The position numbers were made by a program, and so were the translations under genes. From positions 1 to 13,046 of the forward strand of contig JAICJM010000107.1 of NCBI GenBank assembly GCA_025928435.1: a DNA stretch of 13,046 bases. Reading direction: 5' to 3'. Below, piece after piece: positions 4,636 to 10,455 of this stretch (its first letter is position 1; the number at the start of each line of letters is the position of its first letter). This DNA comes from Thermoleophilia bacterium. GTDB lineage: Bacteria > Actinomycetota > Thermoleophilia > Gaiellales > JAICJC01. Below the pieces are notes generated by a model, which worked only from the letters and a program-made list of their open reading frames with translations, had not been told where the DNA came from and did not search any database.

Positions 4636-6228
4636 GTGTCAGAACGGCCCCTGCCCCAGCGCGACCTCGCCGGGCGCCTCGCGTCCTACGAGACGCTCTT
4701 CGACATCTCTCGCATGCTGCTCGTGTCGGTGACGGTCGACGAGCTCTTCCAGCGCATCTCGTCGGAGCTCAACCGGCTCGTGCCGGTCGACGCGCTCACG
4801 ATCTACCGCGTCGACGAGATCGCCCGCCAGATCGTGCCCGTCCATGCGCACGACAAGTGGGCGGACGAGATTATGGCCGCGCCGCTCGGGCTGGGGGAGG
4901 GGCTGACCGGCTGGGTGGTCGAGCATCGCGAGCCGGCCAACCTCAAGTCGGCTGAGCGCGACCCGCGCATCGCCGTCGTGCCGGGGACGCCCGAGGACGA
5001 GCCGGAGACGATCATCTCGGTGCCACTTGTCGTCCACGACCGGCCGATCGGCGCCCTGAACACGTACCGGCTGGGAGAGGGCGTCGAGTTCTCGGCCGAC
5101 GAGTTCGTGCTCGTGCAGCAGTTCGCCGCCGTGGCGGCGCTCGCGCTCGAGAACACGCAGAACCGCACCCGGCTGCTGCACGAGGCCCAGACCGACTGGC
5201 TGACGGGCCTGCACAACCACCGGGTCTTCCACGAGCGGCTGCAGGACGAGGTCGACCGGGCCGAGCGCTACGGCCGCCCGGTGTCGCTGATCGCCTTCGA
5301 CCTCGACGACTTCAAGCTCCTGAACGACGTCCACGGGCACCAGGAGGGCGACCTCGTGCTGCGCCGCGTCGCAGCCGCCGCCCGCGAGGAGCTGCGTGCG
5401 AGCGACCTTGCCTGCCGGGTCGGCGGCGAGGAGTTCGCGATCATCCTGCCCGAGGCCGGCAAGCGGGCGGCGCGGGCCGCGGCCGACCGCCTGTGCGCCC
5501 GGGTTCGCGCCCTGCCCGGTGTGCGGGCCGTGACCGTCTCGTGCGGCGTCGCCACCTATCCCGCCGACGGCGCCGGGGCCACCGAGCTCGCGGCCGGCGC
5601 CGACGCCGCCCTCTACGCCGCCAAGGAGCGGGGGAAGGACCGGGCCGCGAGCTTCACGGCCGCCGTCCTCGCCCACCGCGCCCGCCGAGCCACCCGCATG
5701 CAGGGCGAGGAGTCGCTCGCCTCGCTGCGGCTGCTTGGCGCGGTCGCCCACGCCCTGCCCGGCATCGCCGCCGCGGTCGAGGAGCCGGCGACGCCCCGGG
5801 CGGTGGCGGCCCGGATCGCCGAGGCCGTCTGCCGCGCCACCGGCGCCGACGCCGCGCTCGTCCTCGACGCGGGCACGGGCGGCCGCGGGCGCGTTCTCGC
5901 CGCCCGTGGCAGCCGCCACGCCCGCTCGGTGGCCCTGGCGGCCGCCCTTGCGCCCGACGGCGACCCCACCGGGGTGGCGGTCGTGGCCAGCAGCGACCTG
6001 CCCGCCGTCAGCGCCGACGCCGCGGAGCGGCACCTGCACGTCGTCACCGCGCCGCTGGACGGCGGCCGCCTGGCCGTCGTCTGCGCCGACCCGGCCCGCG
6101 CGGTGCTGGACGCGATCGCGGCCCTGGCCGCCCAGGGCGGGCTCGCGCTCGGGCACGCCCGGCTGCTCGCCGACCCCGCCAGGGGCGACGCCGGCGAGAG
6201 CCGGAAGCTCCGCAGCGCGGGCGCCTGA
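4636..6228 (+). CDS. Diguanylate cyclase: GAF - GGDEF with a C-terminal degenerate sensor-like region
   Basis: This 530-residue soluble protein would make cyclic di-GMP from two GTP in response to a signal sensed by its GAF domain. The GAF domain covers about residues 20-175 (LFDISRMLLVSVTVDELFQR at 21-40, GLTGWVVEHREPANL, IISVPLVVHDRPIGALNTYR). The GGDEF domain covers about 184-340: DWLTGLHNHRVF, the metal-binding FDLDDFKLLNDVHGH, the active-site GGEEF at 263-267, and the product-inhibition site RASD (254-257) exactly five residues before it. The catalytic and inhibitory sites are therefore intact. Residues about 365-515 (AVAHALPGIAAAVEEPATPR onward) look like a second, degenerate GAF-like region rich in Ala. 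No membrane segment or EAL domain is present. The GTG start has only a weak GAAAG upstream, so initiation is probably inefficient. It converges on msrB with 12 bases between stops. Confidence 0.9.
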   Translation: MSERPLPQRDLAGRLASYETLFDISRMLLVSVTVDELFQRISSELNRLVPVDALTIYRVDEIARQIVPVHAHDKWADEIMAAPLGLGEGLTGWVVEHREPANLKSAERDPRIAVVPGTPEDEPETIISVPLVVHDRPIGALNTYRLGEGVEFSADEFVLVQQFAAVAALALENTQNRTRLLHEAQTDWLTGLHNHRVFHERLQDEVDRAERYGRPVSLIAFDLDDFKLLNDVHGHQEGDLVLRRVAAAAREELRASDLACRVGGEEFAIILPEAGKRAARAAADRLCARVRALPGVRAVTVSCGVATYPADGAGATELAAGADAALYAAKERGKDRAASFTAAVLAHRARRATRMQGEESLASLRLLGAVAHALPGIAAAVEEPATPRAVAARIAEAVCRATGADAALVLDAGTGGRGRVLAARGSRHARSVALAAALAPDGDPTGVAVVASSDLPAVSADAAERHLHVVTAPLDGGRLAVVCADPARAVLDAIAALAAQGGLALGHARLLADPARGDAGESRKLRSAGA

Positions 6229-6240
6229 CCGCCGCCGCCG

Positions 6241-6648
6241 TTACGCGGACGCGGTGCGGTCGAGGTCGAGTGCGCAGGAGTTGATGCAGTAGCGCTGCCC
6301 GCTCGCGCCGGGGCCGTCGTCGAACACGTGGCCCAGGTGGGAGCCGCAGTGCGCGCACGTCACCTCGGTGCGGACCATGAAGTGGCTCGCGTCGCGGTGA
6401 AGCTCGACGTTCTGCGCCACGGCCGGGTCGGTGAAGCTGGGCCAGCCGGTGCCCGACTCGAACTTCGTGTCGGAGCTGAAGAGCTCGGCGCCGCAGCCGG
6501 CGCAGCGGTACATGCCGTCGTCCTTCACGTCGACGTACTTGCCGGTGAACGGGCGCTCGGTGCCCTTCTTGCGCATGATGTCGTACTGCTCGGGCGAGAG
6601 CCTGTCCCGCCATTCCTGCTCGTTGGAGGGGATGTTGTGAGTGCTCAT
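6241..6648 (-). CDS. msrB: Peptide-methionine (R)-S-oxide reductase MsrB
   Basis: MsrB reduces methionine-R-sulfoxide in oxidised proteins back to methionine, using thioredoxin. The 135-residue protein has the full family pattern: [19 protein letters not shown] (13-31), [11 protein letters not shown] with zinc ligands C49 and C52, SGTGWPSF (65-72), the second zinc pair C98/C101 in [17 protein letters not shown], and the catalytic C121 in GQRYCINS. It ends soon after the core ([10 protein letters not shown]), so it is a stand-alone MsrB with no MsrA fusion and no signal peptide; it should act in the cytoplasm. C125 next to the active site may help resolve the disulfide, because the usual recycling cysteine position before GTGWPSF is not cysteine. 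The ATG at 6648 has GGAG 4 bases upstream. Its upstream region abuts the tRNA-Cys fragment at 6693-6716. Confidence 0.96.
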   Translation of the reverse strand: MSTHNIPSNEQEWRDRLSPEQYDIMRKKGTERPFTGKYVDVKDDGMYRCAGCGAELFSSDTKFESGTGWPSFTDPAVAQNVELHRDASHFMVRTEVTCAHCGSHLGHVFDDGPGASGQRYCINSCALDLDRTASA

Positions 6649-6692
6649 GCTGCTCCGTCTCGCGAGAGGGCCGAACCGTTACACGCAGAGAG

Positions 6693-6716
6693 GGCGACGA
6701 CCGGAGTCGAACCGGT
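6693..6716 (-). repeat. Copy of the tRNA-Cys 3' end (candidate attachment site)
   Basis: These 24 bases are identical to 9362-9385, which is the T-arm plus 3' acceptor strand of tRNA-Cys, and lie in the same orientation. The sequence that should follow to make a whole tRNA (6717 upward) does not continue the match, and no GGCGACG 5' acceptor strand is found nearby. It is thus a 3' fragment and not a gene. Such a fragment on the 3' side of an intact tRNA gene is what site-specific integration leaves behind. Confidence 0.7.
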
Positions 6717-6765
6717 AGGTCGGGTCAAGGGGGCCTTGCCGCCTGCAATCCCTTCCTCCAGCCTA

Positions 6766-6792
6766 CCCAATACGAGGCTTTTCCGTGTTGGG
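6766..6792 (+). other. Hairpin between the tRNA fragment and the secreted-protein gene
   Basis: CCCAATACG (6766-6774) pairs with CGTGTTGGG (6784-6792), 9 bp with one G-T wobble, around a 9-base loop AGGCTTTTC. A smaller hairpin CAAGG-GGG-CCTTG lies at 6726-6738. They could be remnants of island-end structure, or part of the leader of the gene at 6893. Neither has a clear T-tract for intrinsic termination. Confidence 0.35.
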
Positions 6793-6892
6793 GGTCAGCC
6801 TGAAGCCGCCGGCCGGTCACCTCTCACCCGAAGCGCGGTGGTTATGCCGATCTCCGCCCCGACCATGGAAGGTCTGTAACCGGGAGGGAGAA

Positions 6893-7531
6893 ATGACCCA
6901 CAGACTCAGTTCGCGGAGGGCGTGGACGTTCGGAGCCGTGATCGCCGCTGCCGCAACAGCGATCGGTGTCTCGATGGCCGGTACCGGCGCGGCGGCGAGC
7001 AAGCACATCCAGTTCAGGATGCTTCGCTCGACCGGGGCTGTGACCGCCGGATGCATTCCGCACGCCCGTGCGCGCGTCACCGTGACGAATCAGGGACCGG
7101 TCGAGGTGATGCGCGTGCACGCCAGAGGGCTACCGCGAAATACCGACTTCGACCTGTTCGTGATCCAGGTTCCGAACGCGCCGTTCGGGCTCTCGTGGTA
7201 CCAGGGCGACCTCGGGACGAACCAGCACGGACGCGCGGACGGCGTCTTCATCGGGCGGTTCAGCATCGAGACGTTCATCGTCGCCCCGGGCACGGCGCCC
7301 GCACCGGTCGTGCACAACGGCCCGTTCCCGGACGCGGGCGCGAACCCGGCCACGGCCCCGGTGCACGAATACCATCTCGGTCTCTGGTTCAACTCGCCTG
7401 CCGACGCGGCGAAGGCCGGATGTGGCGGCACCGTCACACCGTTCAACGGCGACCACAATGCCGGCGTCCAGGCGCTCAGCACGCGTCAGTTCGGCGACCT
7501 CACCGGGCCGCTTCGCCAGCTCACCCCGTAG
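6893..7531 (+). CDS. Secreted protein of unknown function
   Basis: The protein has 212 residues from the ATG at 6893, which follows a strong GGGAGGGAG ribosome binding site. A Sec signal peptide is clear: basic MTHRLSSRR, hydrophobic AWTFGAVIAAAATAIGVSMAG, and a probable cleavage near GTGAAA-S (residues about 31-36). The mature part has an immunoglobulin-like beta pattern (RVTVTNQGPVEVMRVHARGLP), then the striking DFDLFVIQVPNAPFGLSWYQ block (about 84-103), GRFSIETFIVAPG, and HEYHLGLWFNSPADA. Two cysteines (C54 and C178) could form a disulfide. I have seen the VIQVPNAPFGLSWYQGD style in uncharacterised extracellular proteins of soil bacteria, but I know no function. It is followed by a large hairpin and is monocistronic. 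It lies inside the candidate tRNA-Cys island. Confidence 0.8.
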   Translation: MTHRLSSRRAWTFGAVIAAAATAIGVSMAGTGAAASKHIQFRMLRSTGAVTAGCIPHARARVTVTNQGPVEVMRVHARGLPRNTDFDLFVIQVPNAPFGLSWYQGDLGTNQHGRADGVFIGRFSIETFIVAPGTAPAPVVHNGPFPDAGANPATAPVHEYHLGLWFNSPADAAKAGCGGTVTPFNGDHNAGVQALSTRQFGDLTGPLRQLTP

Positions 7532-7584
7532 CCGAGAGGCGCGATGCCTGGAGGACTCGTCCCCCACTGAGTGACCGGTGACAC

Positions 7585-7632
7585 GCGGAGGGCCGTCAGG
7601 GTTCTCGGACAGAACCGCCGGCGGCCCTCCGC
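7585..7632 (+). terminator. Large two-tier hairpin downstream of the secreted-protein gene
   Basis: GCGGAGGGCCG (7585-7595) pairs perfectly with 7622-7632 (11 bp). Inside, GGTTCT (7600-7605) pairs with AGAACC (7611-7616) around a CGGAC loop, with short internal bulges TCAG and GCCGG. It starts 53 bases after the stop at 7531. There is no T-tract, which is common for actinobacterial terminators. A structured leader for the next genes is the alternative. Confidence 0.6.
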
Positions 7633-7659
7633 ACACCGCGGCAGCCAGGAAGAGGAGCG

Positions 7660-7824
7660 ATGCCAAGGTCGCGCGGGACGCGGTCGGCCTCGGTCGTCGT
7701 GCCGAACCACCCCGGGACCCAGCACGACGTTACCGGTTCCCAGCCGCATGGCCATGAGATCGGTTGTCACCGCAGGTTTGTTTTCTCGATCGCGGGGAAG
7801 TGGAACCTTCCGTCGTTCTTTTGA
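7660..7824 (+). CDS. Possible 54-residue leader peptide
   Basis: The ATG at 7660 follows a purine-rich AGGAAGAGGAG, though the last GGAG is only 2 bases away. The frame gives 54 residues starting MPRSRGTRSASVVVPNHPGT and ends with TGA at 7822-7824. I do not recognise the peptide; it has no membrane segment and no run of one regulatory amino acid. What makes it worth listing is position: its stop codon lies in the loop of the hairpin that hides the ribosome binding site of the coiled-coil gene 12 bases downstream. A ribosome finishing this ORF would open that hairpin. A candidate promoter at 7775-7799 would exclude it from one transcript class. It may be non-coding. Confidence 0.22.
   Translation: MPRSRGTRSASVVVPNHPGTQHDVTGSQPHGHEIGCHRRFVFSIAGKWNLPSFF
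7775..7799 (+). promoter_or_regulatory. Possible SigB/SigF-type stress promoter before the coiled-coil gene
   Basis: GGTTT (7775-7779), 14 bases, then GGGGAA (7794-7799) resembles the GGTTT-N14-16-GGGTA form bound by general-stress sigma factors of the SigB/SigF group. It lies 36 bases before the ATG at 7836. The second box deviates (GGGGA for GGGTA). Confidence 0.28.
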
Positions 7825-7832
7825 GGAAGGTT
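7804..7832 (+). promoter_or_regulatory. Hairpin that sequesters the ribosome binding site of the coiled-coil gene
   Basis: AACCTTCC (7804-7811) is the exact complement of GGAAGGTT (7825-7832), which contains the GGAAGG Shine-Dalgarno sequence of the gene starting at 7836. The loop is 13 bases and carries the TGA (7822-7824) of the upstream 54-codon ORF. Folding would block initiation; passage of a ribosome, a protein or heat could release it. Confidence 0.5.
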
Positions 7833-7835
7833 GAA

Positions 7836-8756
7836 ATGTCATTACTGGAACGGGCTCGAAAGGGCCTTCGTGATATCCCCTCCAATGCGGAGTGGGCCGT
7901 TTCACAAGTACGCGGATCGGGCCGGTCCGTGGGCTCGGTCGCCGATGGTGCGGTCTCGAAGGCCCGGAGTCAGAGTCGTCGATTCAGCGAGGCCGCGGGG
8001 GACGCTGTCCCGTTCGGAGAAGACTCGATCCAGCTACGCATGAAGCGCGCCGAGGATGCCGCCGAGCGGGCGCGCGAGGCCGAGGAAGAGGCGGTCCAGG
8101 CGGCGCAGGAGGCAAAGGAGCTTTCCGATTACGCCCTCGAGGTGACCCAGCGCGGGCGTGCGCGCGTCAAGCAGGTGAACCGCGATACGCAGCGAGAGTT
8201 GGAGCAACGCATCAAGCAGGCCGAGCGAGACGCCGACGAGTTGGTCAAGCGGGAGCGGCTCGCGGCGGCGGAGGAGGCTGAGCGCGAGCGGCAAGAGGCC
8301 TACGAACAGGTCGAAGCGGAGAGCGAGCCCGTTCAGCGCGACGCCGAGGAGGCGAAGGAGCGGGCCGAGGAGCTCGTACGGTCGGCTCGTGAGGCGATGC
8401 TGGAGGCGAAGCGCCTGGCAGACGAGGCCGCCGAGGCGGCGCACCTCGCTGCCGAGCAGGCGCAACGCAACGCGCAACAGTTCGCGCGCGATGCGGAGCA
8501 GCAGGCCCGTCAGGCGGAAGCCGGCGTGATCCGCGCCGAGACGGCGCGCGGGCGGTCGGAGGCGACGGCGCGACAGACCGCCGCCGACGCCGGCGCCATC
8601 AAGACGAACGGTGAACTCCAGGAGTACAAGAAGTCGGATCTCATGGAGCTTGCGTCCACCATCGGAATCGAGGGACGTACCAGGATGGCGAAGAACGAGC
8701 TCATCACCGCGATCCAGGCGGCGTCACGCGAATCACGATCACGAGCAGGCGCATGA
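7836..8756 (+). CDS. Long coiled-coil protein with C-terminal Rho-N/SAP-like segment
   Basis: This 306-residue, highly charged protein has no signal peptide or membrane segment. Residues 1-62 are a Ser/Gly/Arg-rich head (RARKGLRDIPSNAEWAVSQV). Residues about 64-250 form an almost unbroken Ala/Glu/Arg/Gln coiled coil (RAEDAAERAREAEEEAVQAA, then repeated EEAKERAEEL-type heptads). Residues about 261-298 (LQEYKKSDLMELASTIGIEG, then RTRMAKNELITAIQAAS) match the helix-loop-helix pattern of Rho N-terminal/SAP-like nucleic-acid-binding segments. Together this suggests an oligomer that binds DNA or RNA, or a nucleoid or stress-structural protein; that is inference. The ATG at 7836 follows GAGGAAGG, which is caught in a hairpin. 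The next gene starts one base after the stop, so the two are coupled. Codon use is less G/C-biased than in the tad genes. Confidence 0.8.
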   Translation: MSLLERARKGLRDIPSNAEWAVSQVRGSGRSVGSVADGAVSKARSQSRRFSEAAGDAVPFGEDSIQLRMKRAEDAAERAREAEEEAVQAAQEAKELSDYALEVTQRGRARVKQVNRDTQRELEQRIKQAERDADELVKRERLAAAEEAERERQEAYEQVEAESEPVQRDAEEAKERAEELVRSAREAMLEAKRLADEAAEAAHLAAEQAQRNAQQFARDAEQQARQAEAGVIRAETARGRSEATARQTAADAGAIKTNGELQEYKKSDLMELASTIGIEGRTRMAKNELITAIQAASRESRSRAGA

Positions 8757-8757
8757 C

Positions 8758-8970
8758 ATGAGGCCTCGCCGGAGCAAACCCCAGCAACTCTCGAAAATTC
8801 TCGACGCGCTCGAGTCGGAAGCGGCCACAAAGCCCCGCCGCAAGAGGACCCGCCACAGGAAGATCCGCCGCCGCGCGACCTACGCGGCCGGGGGTCTCGC
8901 GCTGCTCACCGCGGCAAGCGCCGGCATCTCGTCGCTTCGCGATCGTCTGGGAACGCCGAGCTCCCCATGA
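8758..8970 (+). CDS. Small basic single-pass membrane protein
   Basis: The 70-residue protein starts one base after the stop of the coiled-coil gene and overlaps the next gene by 4 bases (ATGA), so it sits in a tight three-gene unit. The N-terminal half is extremely basic (TKPRRKRTRHRKIRRRATYA, about 24-43), followed by one hydrophobic stretch AAGGLALLTAASAGISSL (43-60) and a short tail RDRLGTPSSP. The topology expected is a cytoplasmic basic N-terminus with one membrane span. The basic stretch could hold acidic coiled-coil protein or nucleic acid at the membrane; that is inference. I recognise no family. Confidence 0.55.
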   Translation: MRPRRSKPQQLSKILDALESEAATKPRRKRTRHRKIRRRATYAAGGLALLTAASAGISSLRDRLGTPSSP

Positions 8971-9359
8971 CGGAGGGCCGACGCTCCCGGCGCCAAGGCG
9001 ATGCCTCCGCGCAATCCGCCCACGTGGCTCAACGGGCCTCGGCGATCGGCAGAGCACGTCCGTCGGCCCGAACGATTCGCACGCACCGTCTTTCGGAGGG
9101 GGTCGTAGCGGAAGCATCGATCATGGCCCGGCTGCTTCGGTGGCGGATTCTGACCCTCGACGCATCGGTGGTGGTGCTCCCGGCCCATGCGCCGCCGGCC
9201 GATGCTGGGGTCACGACGCTGCGACGGGATGCATGGAGGCGCGGAGCCGCGACGCGGCGAGGGCGCCTCTCCGAGGCGATGAAGAACATCGATCAAGCCG
9301 AGCAAGAACTGGCACGCGCACGGCACACGAACCACGGCGCCCATTCCCAGAGCCAATGA
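8967..9359 (+). CDS. Hypothetical protein, third gene of the coiled-coil unit
   Basis: The 130-codon frame starts at an ATG overlapping the previous stop (ATGA) and ends two bases before the 3' end of tRNA-Cys on the other strand. There is no Shine-Dalgarno sequence; translation would rely on coupling. The protein is Arg/Ala-rich with one hydrophobic patch (RWRILTLDASVVVLPAHAPP, about 58-77) and a helical charged C-terminus (MKNIDQAEQELARARH). I do not recognise it. The overlap and the protein-like tail argue for a gene; the low-complexity middle argues against. It fills the space to the end of the candidate island. Confidence 0.35.
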   Translation: MTEGRRSRRQGDASAQSAHVAQRASAIGRARPSARTIRTHRLSEGVVAEASIMARLLRWRILTLDASVVVLPAHAPPADAGVTTLRRDAWRRGAATRRGRLSEAMKNIDQAEQELARARHTNHGAHSQSQ

Positions 9360-9360
9360 G

Positions 9361-9432
9361 AGGCGACGACCGGAGTCGAACCGGTGTACGCGGCTTTGCA
9401 GGCCGCTGCCTAAGCCACTCGGCCACGTCGCC
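9361..9432 (-). tRNA. tRNA-Cys (anticodon GCA)
   Basis: On the minus strand the 5' acceptor strand GGCGACG (9432-9426) pairs with CGTCGCC (9368-9362), and the discriminator base is T (9361), as required for tRNA-Cys. The anticodon arm is GCGGC-CTGCAAA-GCCGC with anticodon GCA. The T-arm is ACCGG-TTCGACT-CCGGT. The 72-base gene has no encoded CCA. Its last 24 bases before the discriminator recur exactly at 6693-6716. Confidence 0.95.
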
Positions 9433-9469
9433 AGCGAGAGCGAAGGGTACCAGCGGCCCAGACGAGGAA

Positions 9470-9506
9470 GGGGACAGTCCCCGCCCACCGGGCGGGGACT
9501 GTCCCC
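9470..9506 (-). terminator. Perfect 17-bp palindrome after tadC: terminator, REP-like
   Basis: GGGGACAGTCCCCGCCC (9470-9486), a 3-base loop ACC, and the exact complement at 9490-9506 form a 17-bp stem. It starts 24 bases past the tadC stop and before the tRNA-Cys gene, so it would end tad operon transcription. The outer part GGGGACAGTCCCC is itself a palindrome of the kind dispersed through some bacterial genomes and associated with RAYT (Y1-type) transposases. It could thus be a REP-like repeat serving as a terminator. No T-tract is present. Confidence 0.65.
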
Positions 9507-9530
9507 GATTCTCGAGGTGCAGAGGCCTGG

Positions 9531-10451
9531 CTACTTGCCGCCGGAGAACGTCTGCATCAGGTTCAGCGCGGCCGGGCCGAGCGCGACCACGAACATCGAC
9601 GGGAAGACGAAGAGCACGGTCGGGAATAGCATCTTGACCGGCGCCTTCATCGCCTTCTCCTCGGCGGCGAGCTGGCGCCGCACGCGCATGTCCGAAGACT
9701 GCACCCGCAGGATGCGGGAGAGCGCGATGCCCAGCTGGTCGGCCTGGATGATGGCGCGGCAGAACTGCGACACCTCCGGGACGTCGACGCGGTCGGACAG
9801 GTTCTTCAGCGCCTCGGAGCGGCTCTCGCCGATCCGCATCTCGTGGAGCACCAGCCCGAACTCGTCGACCAGCGGGCCGGTCATGCGCTCGGACAGCTTG
9901 GCCACGGCGGCGTCGAAGCCGAGCCCGGCCTCGACCGACACGCACAGCAGGTCGAGGATGTTCGGCAGCTCCATCTGCATCATCTCGCGGCGGCCGCGGG
10001 TGCGGGCGTTGATGAAGAAGTCCGGGGCGATGTAGCCGATGGCGCCGCCACCCAGGGCGACCAGCATGCCCATCGCGGCGGGAACCATGCCCGAGACCAG
10101 GACGATCGCGCCGAAGGCGATGGCCATGAACACCAGTCCGCCCTTGAGCGCCAGGTACATCTGCGGCGACATGGAGCGGGCCAGGCCGGCGGCCATGAGC
10201 CGGTTGGCGATCTCGTTCGGATCCGTGCGGGGCAGGAACTTGCTCGTCACGGCGGCGATCTTGTGCGTGAGGGGGCCGACGATGCGGTCGTTGACGCTCC
10301 GCCGCGTCTCCACCTCGCGCTGGGTCTGAACGCCGTAGCGCTTGGCCTTGCCGAGGGCCACGGCGACCTGGCGCTGGCGGACGGTGAGCCCGGACAGCAG
10401 CAGGTAGGCGGCGGCCCCGAACAGGCCGATGGCGATGATGATGAGGATCAT
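9531..10451 (-). CDS. tadC: Tad pilus inner-membrane platform protein TadC (T2SSF family)
   Basis: TadC pairs with TadB in the inner membrane as the platform on which the TadA ATPase acts to assemble Flp pili. This 306-residue protein has an N-terminal membrane segment (2-20), two segments at about 104-147, a cytoplasmic T2SSF domain (about 158-270, with [20 protein letters not shown] and [20 protein letters not shown]), and a C-terminal segment [17 protein letters not shown] (275-291). That is the standard TadC order and length. The ATG at 10451 lies 4 bases after the tadB stop and has AGGGG about 8 bases upstream. It is last in the operon and is followed by a strong hairpin. Confidence 0.92.
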   Translation of the reverse strand: MILIIIAIGLFGAAAYLLLSGLTVRQRQVAVALGKAKRYGVQTQREVETRRSVNDRIVGPLTHKIAAVTSKFLPRTDPNEIANRLMAAGLARSMSPQMYLALKGGLVFMAIAFGAIVLVSGMVPAAMGMLVALGGGAIGYIAPDFFINARTRGRREMMQMELPNILDLLCVSVEAGLGFDAAVAKLSERMTGPLVDEFGLVLHEMRIGESRSEALKNLSDRVDVPEVSQFCRAIIQADQLGIALSRILRVQSSDMRVRRQLAAEEKAMKAPVKMLFPTVLFVFPSMFVVALGPAALNLMQTFSGGK

Positions 10452-10455
10452 TCGG

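Larger units (their letters stand above)
6693..9385. mobile_element. Candidate small integrated island at tRNA-Cys (no integrase seen)
   Basis: The two 24-base direct repeats bound about 2.65 kb on the 3' side of tRNA-Cys. Inside are a secreted protein gene, an SD-hairpin-controlled coiled-coil gene and two small downstream genes. Codon use in the coiled-coil gene and after it includes more A/T-ending codons than the flanking msrB and tad genes, which agrees with foreign origin. No tyrosine recombinase, excisionase or replication gene is present. If it is an island it is a decayed or dependent one, or integration was driven by a recombinase encoded elsewhere. A simple duplication of the tRNA 3' end is the alternative. 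Confidence 0.45.

Noticed and set aside
4639..6156. 505-codon open frame on the minus strand
   Set aside because: It is the antisense shadow of the GAF-GGDEF gene, with no recognisable domain.
6693..6780. A second, complete tRNA gene on the minus strand
   Set aside because: Only the T-arm and 3' acceptor strand are present; no matching 5' acceptor strand, D-arm or anticodon arm can be folded from the adjoining bases.
7486..7905. 139-codon minus-strand frame across the 7532-7835 gap
   Set aside because: It crosses the large hairpin and the Shine-Dalgarno hairpin, has no Shine-Dalgarno sequence, and shows no domain-like pattern.
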